Positions 1 to 18,400 of a stretch of 64,000 bases of DNA are shown piece after piece (position 1 is the first letter of the stretch; the number at the start of each line of letters is the position of its first letter). A program made the translations under genes and the position numbers. A model generated the notes under the pieces. It did no database searches. It saw only the letters and a program-made list of their open reading frames with translations, and had not been told where the DNA came from. The DNA is taken from positions 6,882,001-6,946,000 of the forward strand of contig NC_051100.1 of NCBI RefSeq assembly GCF_901709675.1. The letters run 5' to 3'. Source of the DNA: Syngnathus acus. Lineage: Eukaryota > Chordata > Actinopteri > Syngnathiformes > Syngnathidae.

Positions 1-6840
<6,840 letters not shown>

Positions 6841-6850
6841 TTCTTCCTTA

Positions 6851-6896
6851 CTCCGCCCTCTTATGCAAATTACCTTGTGTATCCGGATATAAACAG
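6851..6896 (+). promoter_or_regulatory. candidate hps6 core promoter (GC box, octamer, TATA-like)
   Basis: Three elements line up within 46 bases on the hps6 strand: a reverse GC box (CCGCCC, 6853-6858), a perfect octamer ATGCAAAT (6863-6870), and a TATA-like GATATAAA (6886-6893). They lie about 300 bp upstream of the hps6 start codon, so transcription would begin near 6,915-6,925 and leave a 5' leader of about 270 bases. A CRE-like half site (TGATGTCA) follows at 6,902-6,909. Assignment is by motif and position only. Confidence 0.45.
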
Positions 6897-7191
6897 TCCC
6901 GTGATGTCAGCTAGCTCCGCGTAGCATCGGAATGAGTCGGAGGCCGTTCACTCTTCCAAACTCCTGGATCTGTGCTCGCAGTGATCGGCGTAGTTCTCCG
7001 GTCATCTGCTAATGTCAGGTCATCCTGAAGCCGAGCGATGTCAGAGTTTATGTTGCCATCCGACGGACGTCAAGGGCGAGTGAATAACACTCACATGACA
7101 TGACGTGATGCCTTTCGATTAGCAGGTCGGTGTGCTACGCAGGCTCGCGGACTGGTTAATACGAACATCCGTTACTCGCTTGATGGGAGTC

Positions 7192-9879
7192 ATGTCGCGC
7201 TTTGCGCTGAGGCAACTGTCTGATTTTGAGGACTATACCGACAAGAATGAGCTGCACGAGAGTTTAAAGACCGATCTTGACAACAGACTCTCAAACGTTC
7301 GTCTGAGCGCAGATGGACGTCACGTTCATGTCATCCTCCACAAGCCGAAGGTTGGTCTTGTGACTCTGGACAAGTATGAAAGACCTCAGCTGAGTCAAGT
7401 TGAGAGGAAGCTGGATTTGTGTTCCACGCAAAGCGTTCCCATTGTGGATCTTTTATATTTGGACACTAATAATAATGGCATCAACAGGGACTTTGTGACT
7501 GTAGCTGTGATTTACGAGAACGGACGATCAGAGTTTTGGCAGTTCCAAGATTCCAAAGGAGGCTGGAGTCCCCTGCAAACAGCCGACTTGTGTAACAGTC
7601 CCCGGGCCCGAGTGGTGTCTGTGTGCGCCTGCTCTAATCTAATCGTCTGGTGTGAGGAGAGGCCCCCCTCAGAGAGCTCCCCCATCCTCAGCTCTCCCAG
7701 GAGTAAGCTGAGACATTGTATCTGCAGGAGGGACTTTGAGTTGAAGGAGGGGACTGTCATTTTAGGAGGGGTGAAAATCGCCCTCCACAACAACCCTCGA
7801 TTCAAGGTGGTCGCCTCGGGGCAGTACGTGCACCTCCTTCCGGATGTCAAATTGAAACCACTGAGAAAATTCTTCCTCTCTTGGTGCCCTCGCCAGGACT
7901 CCTTCCGGATCAGCACGGTGTGTCAAGCCACCCCCTTGAAAAAACAGTCGACGAAGGAGTCGGACTTTAGGAAACTGATCGCAGACTGTTTAGGGTTTCT
8001 GTCTGCGCTTGACCCCCCTGAGATCCTCAATGTCGCTCCTTCGGCTTGTGGAGGATTGCTGCTTCTTCTCAACACGGGCTGGGTGTGTCTCCTGCAAAGC
8101 GATGGGGTGCTGCGCCAAATATACAAGATGGCCGACACATGTCCGCTTACATACTCAACACACATCAGCCTCTGCACATACCAGGACACATTGGTGCTGG
8201 TCTTAAGCCAAAAACTCTATCTTATTGACTCAAAGTGTGGTAGAGAACTGGAAATGATAACACTAGACAGGGAGGGGTTTTTATTTCCCATAAAAACTGA
8301 TGGATCACCGCACTTGTTTTCAGAAACTGGACTTTTTCAAGTGGTGCGTCAGGATACAGACAGCATTAACCTAAAACTGAAGTTGCCTTCTTTCACTGCA
8401 GCGGAGAACATTCACCCTGGAGCACTCCTGGTGGAAGCCGTGTTTGAGGAGGCATGTAAATATTACCAGCAGAGGAGCCTGAGTAGCACCCGACTCACTG
8501 TGGACTCCTTAAAGAAAGGAGGGAGATTCCAGGCACCCATCTCTTTAGCATCCATCCTCAATGACTACCTCAGCTCGGGGCCCAAGCAGAGCGCAGAAGA
8601 GCCATCCCAAAATGGAGAAATTGGAGGCGATGTGGGGGAGGACAAGTTAAAAGTCTCACTGGAGCCTGAGCTGAAGGCCTTGGTGGCTGTGGAAGAGTTG
8701 AAGCGGGCTCTAGTGAGGGGCAGCCTGAAAGAAGTGGAGGCGCTTTGCGAGAGTCTAGTTGGAAAAGAAATAGCCCGGCTGCTGTGGTCCTCGGAGCTAC
8801 ATCGAGACGACCTGCTCTACCTCAACTCCATCTTTGACGTCTTCCCGTGTCAAGCGTGGAGGGCGGCGCAAGCTGCTCTCCAGCTCCACTACAATGGGGA
8901 TGGCTCTCTGTCCAGCCAGGCATCACCAGATGTATGGAAAACTGTCCTTGGTCCCGCGCTGAGTTTCCCAGCTTCAGTCCCACTTACAAACGGTGGGTCA
9001 AAGCATAGGAAGAGCTCCAAAGCAGATCACAACGCCAACTGTACATCCAAGTCGACAAGCTCCGCTTCACCTGTCGCCCTGCCCGTCTTTGAACTCCTCT
9101 GCCATTCGGTGTTACGCGTCCAGCCCGCTCAGCTGCCGCGCTTCCTCGAGCTCAGCCAGCAGCAGCAGGGTTCAGCCGGACTGGGGCTGAGCCTGGCCGC
9201 TTCCACTTGGAGCTTCCCCACCGGTGGAGGAGACAACGGCGAGAACAACGTGCCTCTCTATAAGCGTGCCCTGAGCGTGCTGTCGTCGGCGAGAACGCAT
9301 CGAGACCAGTTGCAGGAACTAGAGGTGGAAGTGTTAATGGTCAGCGGGCGGCCCAATGCCATCCTCCAGGCGTTAAGGATTCTGATTGGACAGCAGCAGT
9401 GGGAGAAGGTGACCGAGGTGGCCCAGAAGTTCTGCAAACAGAGTCCCCTGCTGAACAAGGAGATCTTCACTACACTGCTGTGTGAGGTGACCCAGCACAG
9501 AGAACTGGACCCCTACTTGGATTTGCTGTGGGTGCTGTGCCCTGAGGACATCACCGTCACCACCATTCTGAACCTGGTACTGAAAAACCTCCCGCCGCCC
9601 AGCACGTCGTCCTCTTCGCCCCTTTCCGTGGCCTTCAGGCCCGACTCTTTTCCAGCTCCCTTTGCTGACCCACAGAGTGATCAGGTGACAATCGGCCTCC
9701 TCAAACCTCTGCTGAGAAAAGTTCTCCAGAGGGAAACCAAACCCAGCCAGCACTACGCTGACATCCTTCAGTCCCCCTCATTCGTGCCTCCTGCTCCCCC
9801 CTGCATGCCCACGGAACCATCCAAGACCAGCGCAGACTTACTTGTGGACAGTACCTTGGTTCGTGGTTCTACCTGCTAA
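7192..9879 (+). CDS. hps6: Hermansky-Pudlak syndrome 6 protein (BLOC-2 subunit), intronless
   Basis: A single uninterrupted frame of 895 codons. HPS6 is a subunit of BLOC-2 with HPS3 and HPS5; the complex acts in the cytosol on endosomal tubules that carry cargo to melanosomes and other lysosome-related organelles. Identification rests on alignment from memory with human HPS6 (about 775 residues, also single-exon): the N-terminus MSRFALRQLSDF, WSPLQTADLC (about residues 125-134), the IVWCEER block (about 151-157), and the conserved C-terminal SGRPNAILQAL segment (about residue 715). The N-terminal half is expected to be a beta-propeller and the C-terminal half helical. The start at 7,192 was chosen because it matches the human N-terminus and has G at -3. 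An in-frame ATG at 7,183 would add three residues, and the frame is open back to 7,123 without another ATG. Extra length lies mostly in polar Ser/Gly-rich linkers (about residues 480-500 and 600-640). Confidence 0.93.
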   Translation: MSRFALRQLSDFEDYTDKNELHESLKTDLDNRLSNVRLSADGRHVHVILHKPKVGLVTLDKYERPQLSQVERKLDLCSTQSVPIVDLLYLDTNNNGINRDFVTVAVIYENGRSEFWQFQDSKGGWSPLQTADLCNSPRARVVSVCACSNLIVWCEERPPSESSPILSSPRSKLRHCICRRDFELKEGTVILGGVKIALHNNPRFKVVASGQYVHLLPDVKLKPLRKFFLSWCPRQDSFRISTVCQATPLKKQSTKESDFRKLIADCLGFLSALDPPEILNVAPSACGGLLLLLNTGWVCLLQSDGVLRQIYKMADTCPLTYSTHISLCTYQDTLVLVLSQKLYLIDSKCGRELEMITLDREGFLFPIKTDGSPHLFSETGLFQVVRQDTDSINLKLKLPSFTAAENIHPGALLVEAVFEEACKYYQQRSLSSTRLTVDSLKKGGRFQAPISLASILNDYLSSGPKQSAEEPSQNGEIGGDVGEDKLKVSLEPELKALVAVEELKRALVRGSLKEVEALCESLVGKEIARLLWSSELHRDDLLYLNSIFDVFPCQAWRAAQAALQLHYNGDGSLSSQASPDVWKTVLGPALSFPASVPLTNGGSKHRKSSKADHNANCTSKSTSSASPVALPVFELLCHSVLRVQPAQLPRFLELSQQQQGSAGLGLSLAASTWSFPTGGGDNGENNVPLYKRALSVLSSARTHRDQLQELEVEVLMVSGRPNAILQALRILIGQQQWEKVTEVAQKFCKQSPLLNKEIFTTLLCEVTQHRELDPYLDLLWVLCPEDITVTTILNLVLKNLPPPSTSSSSPLSVAFRPDSFPAPFADPQSDQVTIGLLKPLLRKVLQRETKPSQHYADILQSPSFVPPAPPCMPTEPSKTSADLLVDSTLVRGSTC

Positions 9880-10880
9880 CAGTCTGATGTGAGCACTTTT
9901 TAAAGACTCTTGACAGAGTCCCATCTTTAAAGCGATGACTACTCACCGTGTTACCATGTACATAAATATGGCCGCTAATTTTAACATGTACATAGTTCGC
10001 CTGTAGGAAATAATGTATCCCATCAGTGTTACATGCATGTGGATGACAAAGTTAATAATTGGCTTCTCACAGTTGTGTTACTACTTTTTTTTCTTAACTT
10101 CCACATCCAAGAAGAGATTGTCCCTGAATGCTCTACACTGTCCAATGCTGTCATTGTGCCCCCCCCCCCCCCTTTCCCTCCACCCCTTTCCAGCTCACAA
10201 GACATTCCTGACAGAGATGCCAAAGAGACTAATAGTTGAGACTTGCAATTCAATTTGGGAGTAATTCCAGCATGAGGGGGGGGGGGGCACATGGTCTGAG
10301 CTATACACAATCTGTGTCTTATCTTTCAGCCTCCGTGCTCTGGTTTGCCATCACCTCAGTCAGCAGTGTTTGCGTTACAGTTTTCAAGTAATTTGCTTGT
10401 TTGGTCATGCTGCAGTGCCTCAAATGAAGCATTTAATATGAAGAGATTTGTTGCCCACAAAGGCCACAGCTATGACATTTTTGTAACCGTGTCAGACAAG
10501 ATGGTTGATTTGGTTTGAATGTCATTCCTGTTGTAGTTAAGCACTACTGCAATCAGCTGAGTTCATTTTTAAAGTGGCTACAACAATTTGCTTTTTCTGT
10601 CCAGGGAAGGCTCCCTTTTTTGTAAAAATAAGAAAACTGTCAATGTATGTCTGTGTGAATGCTATTAAACTGTGATAAAATGGTTTTGATGCTTTCTTCT
10701 TAGTCCTACATTTGCTCACTATTTAACCACATTTTTGTTAAAATATGAACTATATGTATGATTAATGGAATGTTATCTGAGAAAAAAATATATATAATAA
10801 AAATCAGTAGAATAAACTGTTATAGGGTAGTGTTAACTGTTCAAAGTATGAAAATAAATTTCATTATTAATCAATTAAGT
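9880..10880 (+). other. hps6: hps6 3'UTR
   Basis: This follows the TAA stop with no further reading frame. It contains a run of 14 C (10,159-10,172) and a run of 12 G (10,276-10,287) that are complementary, and ends in a cluster of poly(A) signals. The exact cleavage site cannot be seen from sequence. Confidence 0.6.
10664..10858 (+). terminator. hps6: poly(A) signal cluster of hps6
   Basis: ATTAAA at 10,664-10,669, AATAAA at 10,811-10,816 and AATAAA at 10,853-10,858, all on the hps6 strand 0.8-1.0 kb after the stop codon. They give a 3'UTR of about 0.8 to 1.0 kb. Which one is used is not known. Confidence 0.55.
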
Positions 10881-12240
10881 ACCTACACAGTTCTGTAGCT
10901 GATGTTTTTAGTTTTATTAGCAGAGGCAGAGCATCTCATTCTTGCAGCCAGTGGGCAGGTTCCACATAGGTATGTAAAAGGATCACAGCAGACTGTCAGT
11001 AGCAGTCCAAATGTAGAACCAGGGAGTAATCAGAGTGCCCCAAGGGATGTCTGATTGATTTTCCCTTCATGCTTGCAAAGGCAAGGGCCACAACATTCGG
11101 TACACTTGGGCTGCACAATCTTAAGGACCGAGCCATCAAGCCAGTTCTAAAATTAACTCACCAGTGATGTGACTATGTGAATTTTCTGTTATTTGTAAGC
11201 ACAGGCTTATAGACACAAAATATTGCATAATAGATATTTCTGTTTTCCACTTAGTCAAGTCACGGTTTACTGTGACTCTGTGATACATAATTAACATGTT
11301 TTTCCATAGATGAATGTCAATGAACATAAAGGTCAGAGGTCTGTGTGCTTGTTGTGTGCATGTTGGTTGGTAAAAGGTGCTTTACCCTTTAATTTTTGTT
11401 TGTTTGTTAGTAACATGTTTTGTTAAACTTGCACAACAGCTCAAATTGGTGTGAAGATTGATGACTTGTTTGCGAGCGTGTGTACTCTACTGCTCTCTGG
11501 TGGGTGATCCCATAAATGAAATCCGTCCGTCAATCCGTCCTGAAGGCTGTTCAGGTACTGTCGATATGTTGCACAGTTCTAATTTTGCATAGAGGAAAAA
11601 ATATTCTATTTGAAAGACACTGATCATGTTAATGTTTCCTCAATAATTATCAACAATAATGTAAGGAAGGAAAAATATACATCTCCATCTTCTCAAAAAT
11701 TAAACAATAAATAAGATAAATGTCGATATGCAGCACTATATCTGTGAATCTCTGCAAAGTTGCTTGTACGCGTGATCCTTTATGCACACTGTGATTTGAA
11801 AAAACAACAAATAGCTCCCTCTAGCGGACATTATGAAGAAAACATTAAAAGAACCACTTTGTTTACACCACTCCAAATAACAATAATAATAATAATAATG
11901 ATATCGGCACATGGTGAGAAATTAAATAAATTATGTTTTTAAAATTTTATCAAATGTGCATATACCATTCCCCCACACTGTATGCATAAAGACTCATCAT
12001 GTGACTAAATGTGTAATATGATTAAAATATACCATTTTACTTGTCAAAAATTTGAAATAATTAAGAAAAAAGACAACTGCAACTGCCAATCCTGCCTATT
12101 GGATGCATCTTTGAGATCCCTCCTCTTTCTTTCTCCTCTTTCACCTGAGCCTCATGACTAAACATGCACTCTATGAATATTTACGAGGTCGGGATGGCCA
12201 CAGGCCCTCTGAGCGTCTCTAGATAGCCGAGAGGGGTCTA
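10881..12240. other. hps6-col9a1 intergenic region
   Basis: About 1.4 kb of AT-rich sequence without a supported exon. A CTCF-like sequence with one mismatch (GCTCTCTGGTGG, 11,492-11,503, motif on the minus strand) and a short ATA/ATT-rich stretch (11,880-11,900) are present. The region before 12,330 must hold the col9a1 promoter. I see no clear TATA box; a TGACTAA AP-1-like sequence lies at about 12,156-12,162. Confidence 0.5.
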
Positions 12241-12299
12241 GTTGAGTTGTTTTGTCCGGGGCTCCTTCCATCCCAGCAAATCCACAGAAAAGGACTTCC

Positions 12300-12404
12300 A
12301 ACTGTTTCCTTTTCTGCCCACAGGGAATCATGGCTCGGGCCCCCGGCTATCGAGGGCCTCTCTTGGGGCTGCTTCTGCACTTTGCTCTACTTTGTTCAGC
12401 TCAA
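12300..12404 (+). other. col9a1: col9a1 first coding exon and preceding acceptor-like tract
   Basis: Coding part 12,330-12,404: 25 codons ending SAQ with a consensus donor GTAAGT. The N-terminus (basic MARAPGYR, then a leucine-rich core) is a signal peptide resembling the alternative first exon of mammalian short-form COL9A1. Directly upstream is a pyrimidine-rich tract ending in CCCACAG (12,317-12,323), six bases before the ATG. It looks like a 3' splice site, so a noncoding 5' exon farther upstream is possible. Confidence 0.75.
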
Positions 12405-15400
12405 GTAAGTCTTATTTGTGACCCTCATTCCTCTCTCTTTGTTTGCAATGACGCACAAATTATTTTCTCCTTTTTTATCATTGAGAACTCACACTAAGTT
12501 ACTCAATATGATGCATGGAAACTCATATATTTTGAAATCATGTATGTAGGCTCCTGTACTTACAAAGTTCGCAATATTATCCTGTGCGATATAGTTGGAG
12601 TGGTTTGAGAATGCACCTGTGCCATAGGTGTCACTTTTATTGTGACTTTAAAAAAAGAACATAAAATATTATTTAAAAAATAAAAATTCCTCAAATTTCA
12701 AAGGATTTTGTGCTGATGTGTTTTTCCACTTCTCAGAGGGAGTCAGGACCTTCTGGACCTGCAGGTGTACCAGGAATTGATGGCATTGATGTGAGTAATT
12801 GAGTGCAGTCATGTTTTTCTACTTTACATGTTTTGTGACTTAATATTTTATCATTCTTTTTAGGGTGATAGAGGATCGGAGGGCCCAGCTGGTCTTGCTG
12901 TAACTATACATTTTGATTTCATTTTTCTCATTTATTTTATTCTAATTTTATTTCAAGGTTTTTTTTTTTATCATTTTATTGCATGTTTATTTTCAAAACC
13001 TTAGTGTGGAATTGTCATTTGCAGGGACCTGATGGAGAACCTGGTAAAGTTGGATCTTCTGGATTACCTGGAATTCCAGGAAATGATGTAAGTAGTCTGT
13101 TTGTATGCATGCTTTTTTTAATTCATATTTCCAGATTATTTGTATTTTCTTTATTAGTGGACTTTTCAAGGTTTATTTCTAAAAAAAAAGAAAATTACTT
13201 TAGTCAGCATATATGTTGTTTGTTGCAAAAGTGCAATACTGCAAAATACAACCGAAAAGAATCAAATCAACAGTTAGTATGTTGTGCAAAAATCACTTAC
13301 CATCATTTGGTTATTTTAGCATTATTATGTACCGCCAATGCCTAAAATGTTGACATTTATTCAAATTTTGTGTTGGCTGCATTTTTTCCCCATTGTAAGT
13401 GGCCACTTCAATAAACTAAAAGCAATTTCAAATGCTAAATGAGCGAAACTCAAACTTTTTTTTACTGTCAAAACATGTTGGCCTCATTTGTGATTATTGC
13501 CAGTTCGTTTATTAGGATGGAATAAGGAGAAAATACTTGACATTTACTTGTGAGATTTCCCTCTGAGTCATTCAATACTATGACTAAGACTATGCATACT
13601 AAAATGGCAAGAAATATACACAAATTACAAAAATACAATAAATTTGTCAGAAAAGCATAATAGGTTAGAACCAACTTAAAGTGTGTACCGTTTTACGCCA
13701 GAATGAAATTTCGGTAATGATAGTGCCATACAGTATTGCCCATAATTGACAGGTGACTAAAATCTCATAATGCCGTAAACTTTTATAAATCTCAGTCTAA
13801 AGTGATGGCAGTTTGACAACAAAACCGTCTCTGTGATCCTGCTGCAGTTGGTATCTACCACTGAGAATCCACAAAGCAGTGTGGAATGATCCCTTGTTTG
13901 AAATGAGCCAAAGGAATGTTGCTCTTTGCTGTCTGCAGTCTGAGTACTTTGCCCTCTTGGCTCACTGCTGACTGACTCCTTCCACCTCTAAACTTTCCTC
14001 CCATGTGCGTCTTTAGTTTTGTAAGGATTTGAGTGAAACCCGGGATTTAATTAATACTCCAAACGGCACCGTATTATACAGCCAGTAGGAGGTGGTTAAT
14101 CCCTTTATGACCGGGGCTCCTCCCACAAGGTGAAATTTATGATGATGTAATATAACGATCTAATTCTGAATATGGAAATATTGCCAGAGGAAAGGTACCG
14201 GCTCATTTAACAAGCACATGGCAAATTGAGCTAATCCTGACTGAATGTGCTCTCTGCAGGGTTTGACCGGACCTATCGGAGACCCCGGGCCCGACGGTCC
14301 CCTTGGACAGAAAGTAAGTGACTAATGAGCCCCTCACCTCAGAGAACGTCCGGGAAACGGTGCCAAGCTGCCGTCTGCTCTTTTGCCGTTCTATGTATAA
14401 ATTCCTCCTGACAAATGAGACCTAATCCTGCAAGTCCTCTGTGTAATCTCCGTGGGGAGGCAAAGCCCGGCATTGCTGCTCATTAGTACAAACATTGCTG
14501 GGTCAAGTGTGCCTTTGCCGGCCCAGTCATGTGATAACTATTTAGTCTCACATTGATCGTCTGTTTGGATCTGTCCATTCTATTCATATAGCTCTTTGAT
14601 CCTAGGGTGAACCCGGAACAGTTGGACCTCGTGGAGCCGCTGTGAGTTAAACATCTCCAAATACGCGTCTAGAAAACTACATGAATCACTCATCACACTG
14701 TCTTGTTTTTCCCCAGGGTGTCGGGTCAGATGGACCCCCTGTGAGTTACTCACTATAATTATGCATTCTATATTCGTCTTTGCACATTTGGACGTTTTTG
14801 CATGGAAACAAGTTTCATCTCCATCTGGTCTGATTCTGAACAGGGGCCACCTGGGCCAGGAGGACTTCCGGGCCCGTTGGGGAAAACAGGACCACTTGTA
14901 AGCACATGGAGTGTTTTATTTAGCTACAGTGAATCCATAAACGTCATTAACGTTGCCTTAAAAATAGTCATGGTGGAATTGCTTATATTATTGCAATATA
15001 ATATGTTTATTTTTAAGTGATTTTCCGCTTTTTTGTGCAATTATTGACCGCAGGGGCCGATGGGTGTGAGAGGGCCCCAAGGACCTCGTGGACCAACAGG
15101 CCCCAGAGTAAGTGACCTCTTTAAATTCCACCCAAAATTTAACTGAGGTGAACTAACCTCATGGAAGATAAGTCGTGTCTTTTATGTATAAAACACATTC
15201 CCTCTTCCCTTGCAGGGGGCAGCTGGGATGCTGGGCAGTGCCGACCTGGTAAAATCAGTCAAAATAAAAGCAAAAATTTAGAATTTTTGTGATTTTTTAT
15301 TTTTGACTTTTCTGCTGCTGTTTAGTGTCCCAACTCGTGTTCATCTGGGACCTCTGGACATCCTGGCCTTCCTGGCATGAAGGTGATTTTAAGAGATAAA

Positions 15401-18400
15401 CAACTATACAATATTCTTTATGTTATCGCTATTGTATTTTGTTTTTTCTTCCAAACAGCCCCTTTAGGCAAAAATAAAATCTGCTTTTCTCTCTGCTTTT
15501 TACCAGGGGCACAAAGGTGTCAAAGGTGAAGCCGGAATACCTGGCAAGCAAGGCCACAAGGTATACATGTATATATTTTACTCAAACAGTCAATACAGGT
15601 GATTCAAACCCATGATATTTAGGCACATAAATGCAACCCACATGCCAGAACATTCCCATACAGATTATGTCGGAACCCCCTCGTTTCACAGCGTGTGGCA
15701 GCCATTTGTCTGTGCCGCTCATTGTCAGGAAAAGGCCAGACACGCTCGTGTAATGCCTCTGATAGCTCGCCTGATTTATTTGAAATGATGTTCAAGCATC
15801 CTTTCCCCCCTGTAATGTGTTCATACGCTATATAAATGGAAATGAGGCGATCTTTGTGTGTGCAGGCGATGATTCAACATCAGCCTCACAATCATGTTGT
15901 CTGTCACTGACTAAAGGCGAGAGCCATTTCAGGGACCCGTTTGCCTGTTTATGCAGAACCACTGGCTGTTAACAATAAAATGACCACATGATAAACCCGG
16001 GACACTTTCCATCTTGTTCAGGTCTGAAGTTCACAAACTGCTTCAGTGAGTGTATAAATGCTCCATAAAAGGTTAGAGGCCTCTGTAAATATATTTAAAT
16101 ATATTTATTGCCATCTATTAGGAATGGAAGGCTGGAGTTACAGTCGAAACTGTCAGCAGGTAACAACTAAAACTTTTATTTGTCCGAACAAAAGAATCTG
16201 TTTATAATCATTACTGAGACATGATGAATCTCATCGGAAAAAAATAGATATGTTTTGCTGCTCATTCTTCCTGGAGTGTCCATTTCGATGAATATGAATG
16301 CATTTTGATGAACACAATCGATTCTTCATCTGCACAACATAGTGACTGGTTTTATGTCATTCGCTTGTTTGTTGTTGTGTTAGGTTTCATCATCCGCACT
16401 GTGTTGTTTACTCCTTTTAAGAGCCACTTCTATTATCCGTAATTAAAACAACAAATTGCCTTTTTAATGACGGAAAATCCCTGATGCTTGAAAGCCTCAA
16501 ACGTTTTCTTCTGTATCTAGAGCAGAGTCAGCACATTACTTATTTGTAATTAGAAAAACGGGGCAACAAATGAGAGTTAAAACATTGGCTTAACAAAAAT
16601 TTGAAAGAGAATTACTGTTCTTGTTCCACCATTAACATAATCCACAGCTTTTGTGCAACTGAGAGGCATCATTAGCAATGTGATTTTTTTTTTTTTGTCC
16701 TGGTGCTGATGTTGTTTGTGTTGTTTGCTCCTAGGGGGAGGAAGGAGAGCAAGGGGGTCAAGGGGAGGTTGGTTCACAAGGACCAACGGTGAGATTGACT
16801 ATTTATCTTGCTTTGAGTGTGTGTTGTAGTCACGCTGCCTTTTATTTCACTCACCTGTTGTCTTTGTGTGTTGTTTCAGGGCAGCCAAGGCATCCGTGGA
16901 GCCACAGGAATGATGGGCACTAAGGGAGAGACGGTCCGTGATTTTTCCCTTCTACAATATTTATCCATTTAAGTTGAACTCTGACAAAATGTGTAAACTT
17001 GAATGTGTGTTTTCTGACAGGGTGCTCGAGGACCTGATGGAGATCCAGGTCCTCAGGGTGTTGCCGGTGCATCTGTAAGTATTTAAACGAGACAATATGG
17101 ACACAAAATTGTTCATCAGTTAGCAGGCTATCAAAGGCGAGGCTGGGGGGCCAGATCCGGTCCGCCAGATTATATTATGTGGCCCATGAAAGCAAATAGT
17201 ATGTCAACTTCAATGACCCTTGCTAAAATTTGTACCAAAATGTCATGTGTAATAAGTAACATTTTATTTTGAGTAATCCTTGACATCTGATTTCAAACCC
17301 AGCAATCAAACTTCTTTGTGTAATATGTGACGATTAAATATTTATTTGGTTTCACTGTCATAACCCCCCCCCCAAAAAAAAAAGTATTCATAGTGTTTTT
17401 ATTTATGGTAAAACAATACAATTTTGGACTTAACTGACTTAATTAACATTACCGCATCACAGATACTGCTCTTGATTTTTGCATTGTGTTACACCCACTC
17501 CGGACAAATACTGTATATGATTTCAGGGTGATCAAGGCCAACGAGGTGTGATGGGTGAGCTGGGGCCTAAAGGTGAAGAGGTAAGTAAGCACATCATCAG
17601 TGACCTTCCACTCTGTAAATAATATTTGTTTGAACAATCTGACTGAAGGTTTTGTTGTTCAGGGTTTACAAGGACCAAGAGGCATCACAGGTCTGCCAGG
17701 CCCCAAAGGAGACGCTGTGAGTATGATTATTTTGTCAAATAGGATGATAATGCTGTTTTATGAGTCTTATTTTATTATTCCGACCAGGGTTTACCCGGTG
17801 TGGATGGCCGTGAGGGCATTCCAGGCCTGCCGGGATCAAAGGTATGATTCCTACTATTGCGTATTATCACTCTCCATGTTACAATTGGCTTTTCCTCACG
17901 GTTTGTTTACCCTACAGGGAGGGATTGGGAAGCCTGGACTTCCTGGAGAAGGTGGCCCTCAGGGCCTTTCTGTAAGTTTAAACATACATCTTAAAAATGA
18001 CAATTTCTCCTCCAAATAATTCTGTTGTACTGTTTTGGATCAGATCATAACCTGAACACGCATGCTAGCAGACTAATTCTGTTCTTGTGGGCACAAGTGT
18101 GCAAGCAGCGTTTTCCCGTCCTCTAATGTGCGAGGAGCCTAATGAAAGGCACTAATGGGACTCAACTCGACTGTGACACTGTTTCGCCAAGATTGTGTCG
18201 GTGTTAAAGTCGTCACCCGAATTAAATCTCCAGGGTGCTCCGATCAAGACGTTTATAAGCAGCTTATTTGGGGCCAATCCCTCAGGCAAATATATTTAAT
18301 CCATCTGTGTGGAAACGGATGAATATCCTTTTTAAGATGCTTTTTGGATCTTATTCTGTGTCTTTTAGGGTTTGCCTGGCTCACCTGGACCAAAAGGACT

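Noticed and set aside
7132-7191. N-terminal extension of hps6 from a GTG at 7,132
   Set aside because: GTG is not a normal start in vertebrates, the first ATGs are at 7,183 and 7,192, and homology begins at 7,192.
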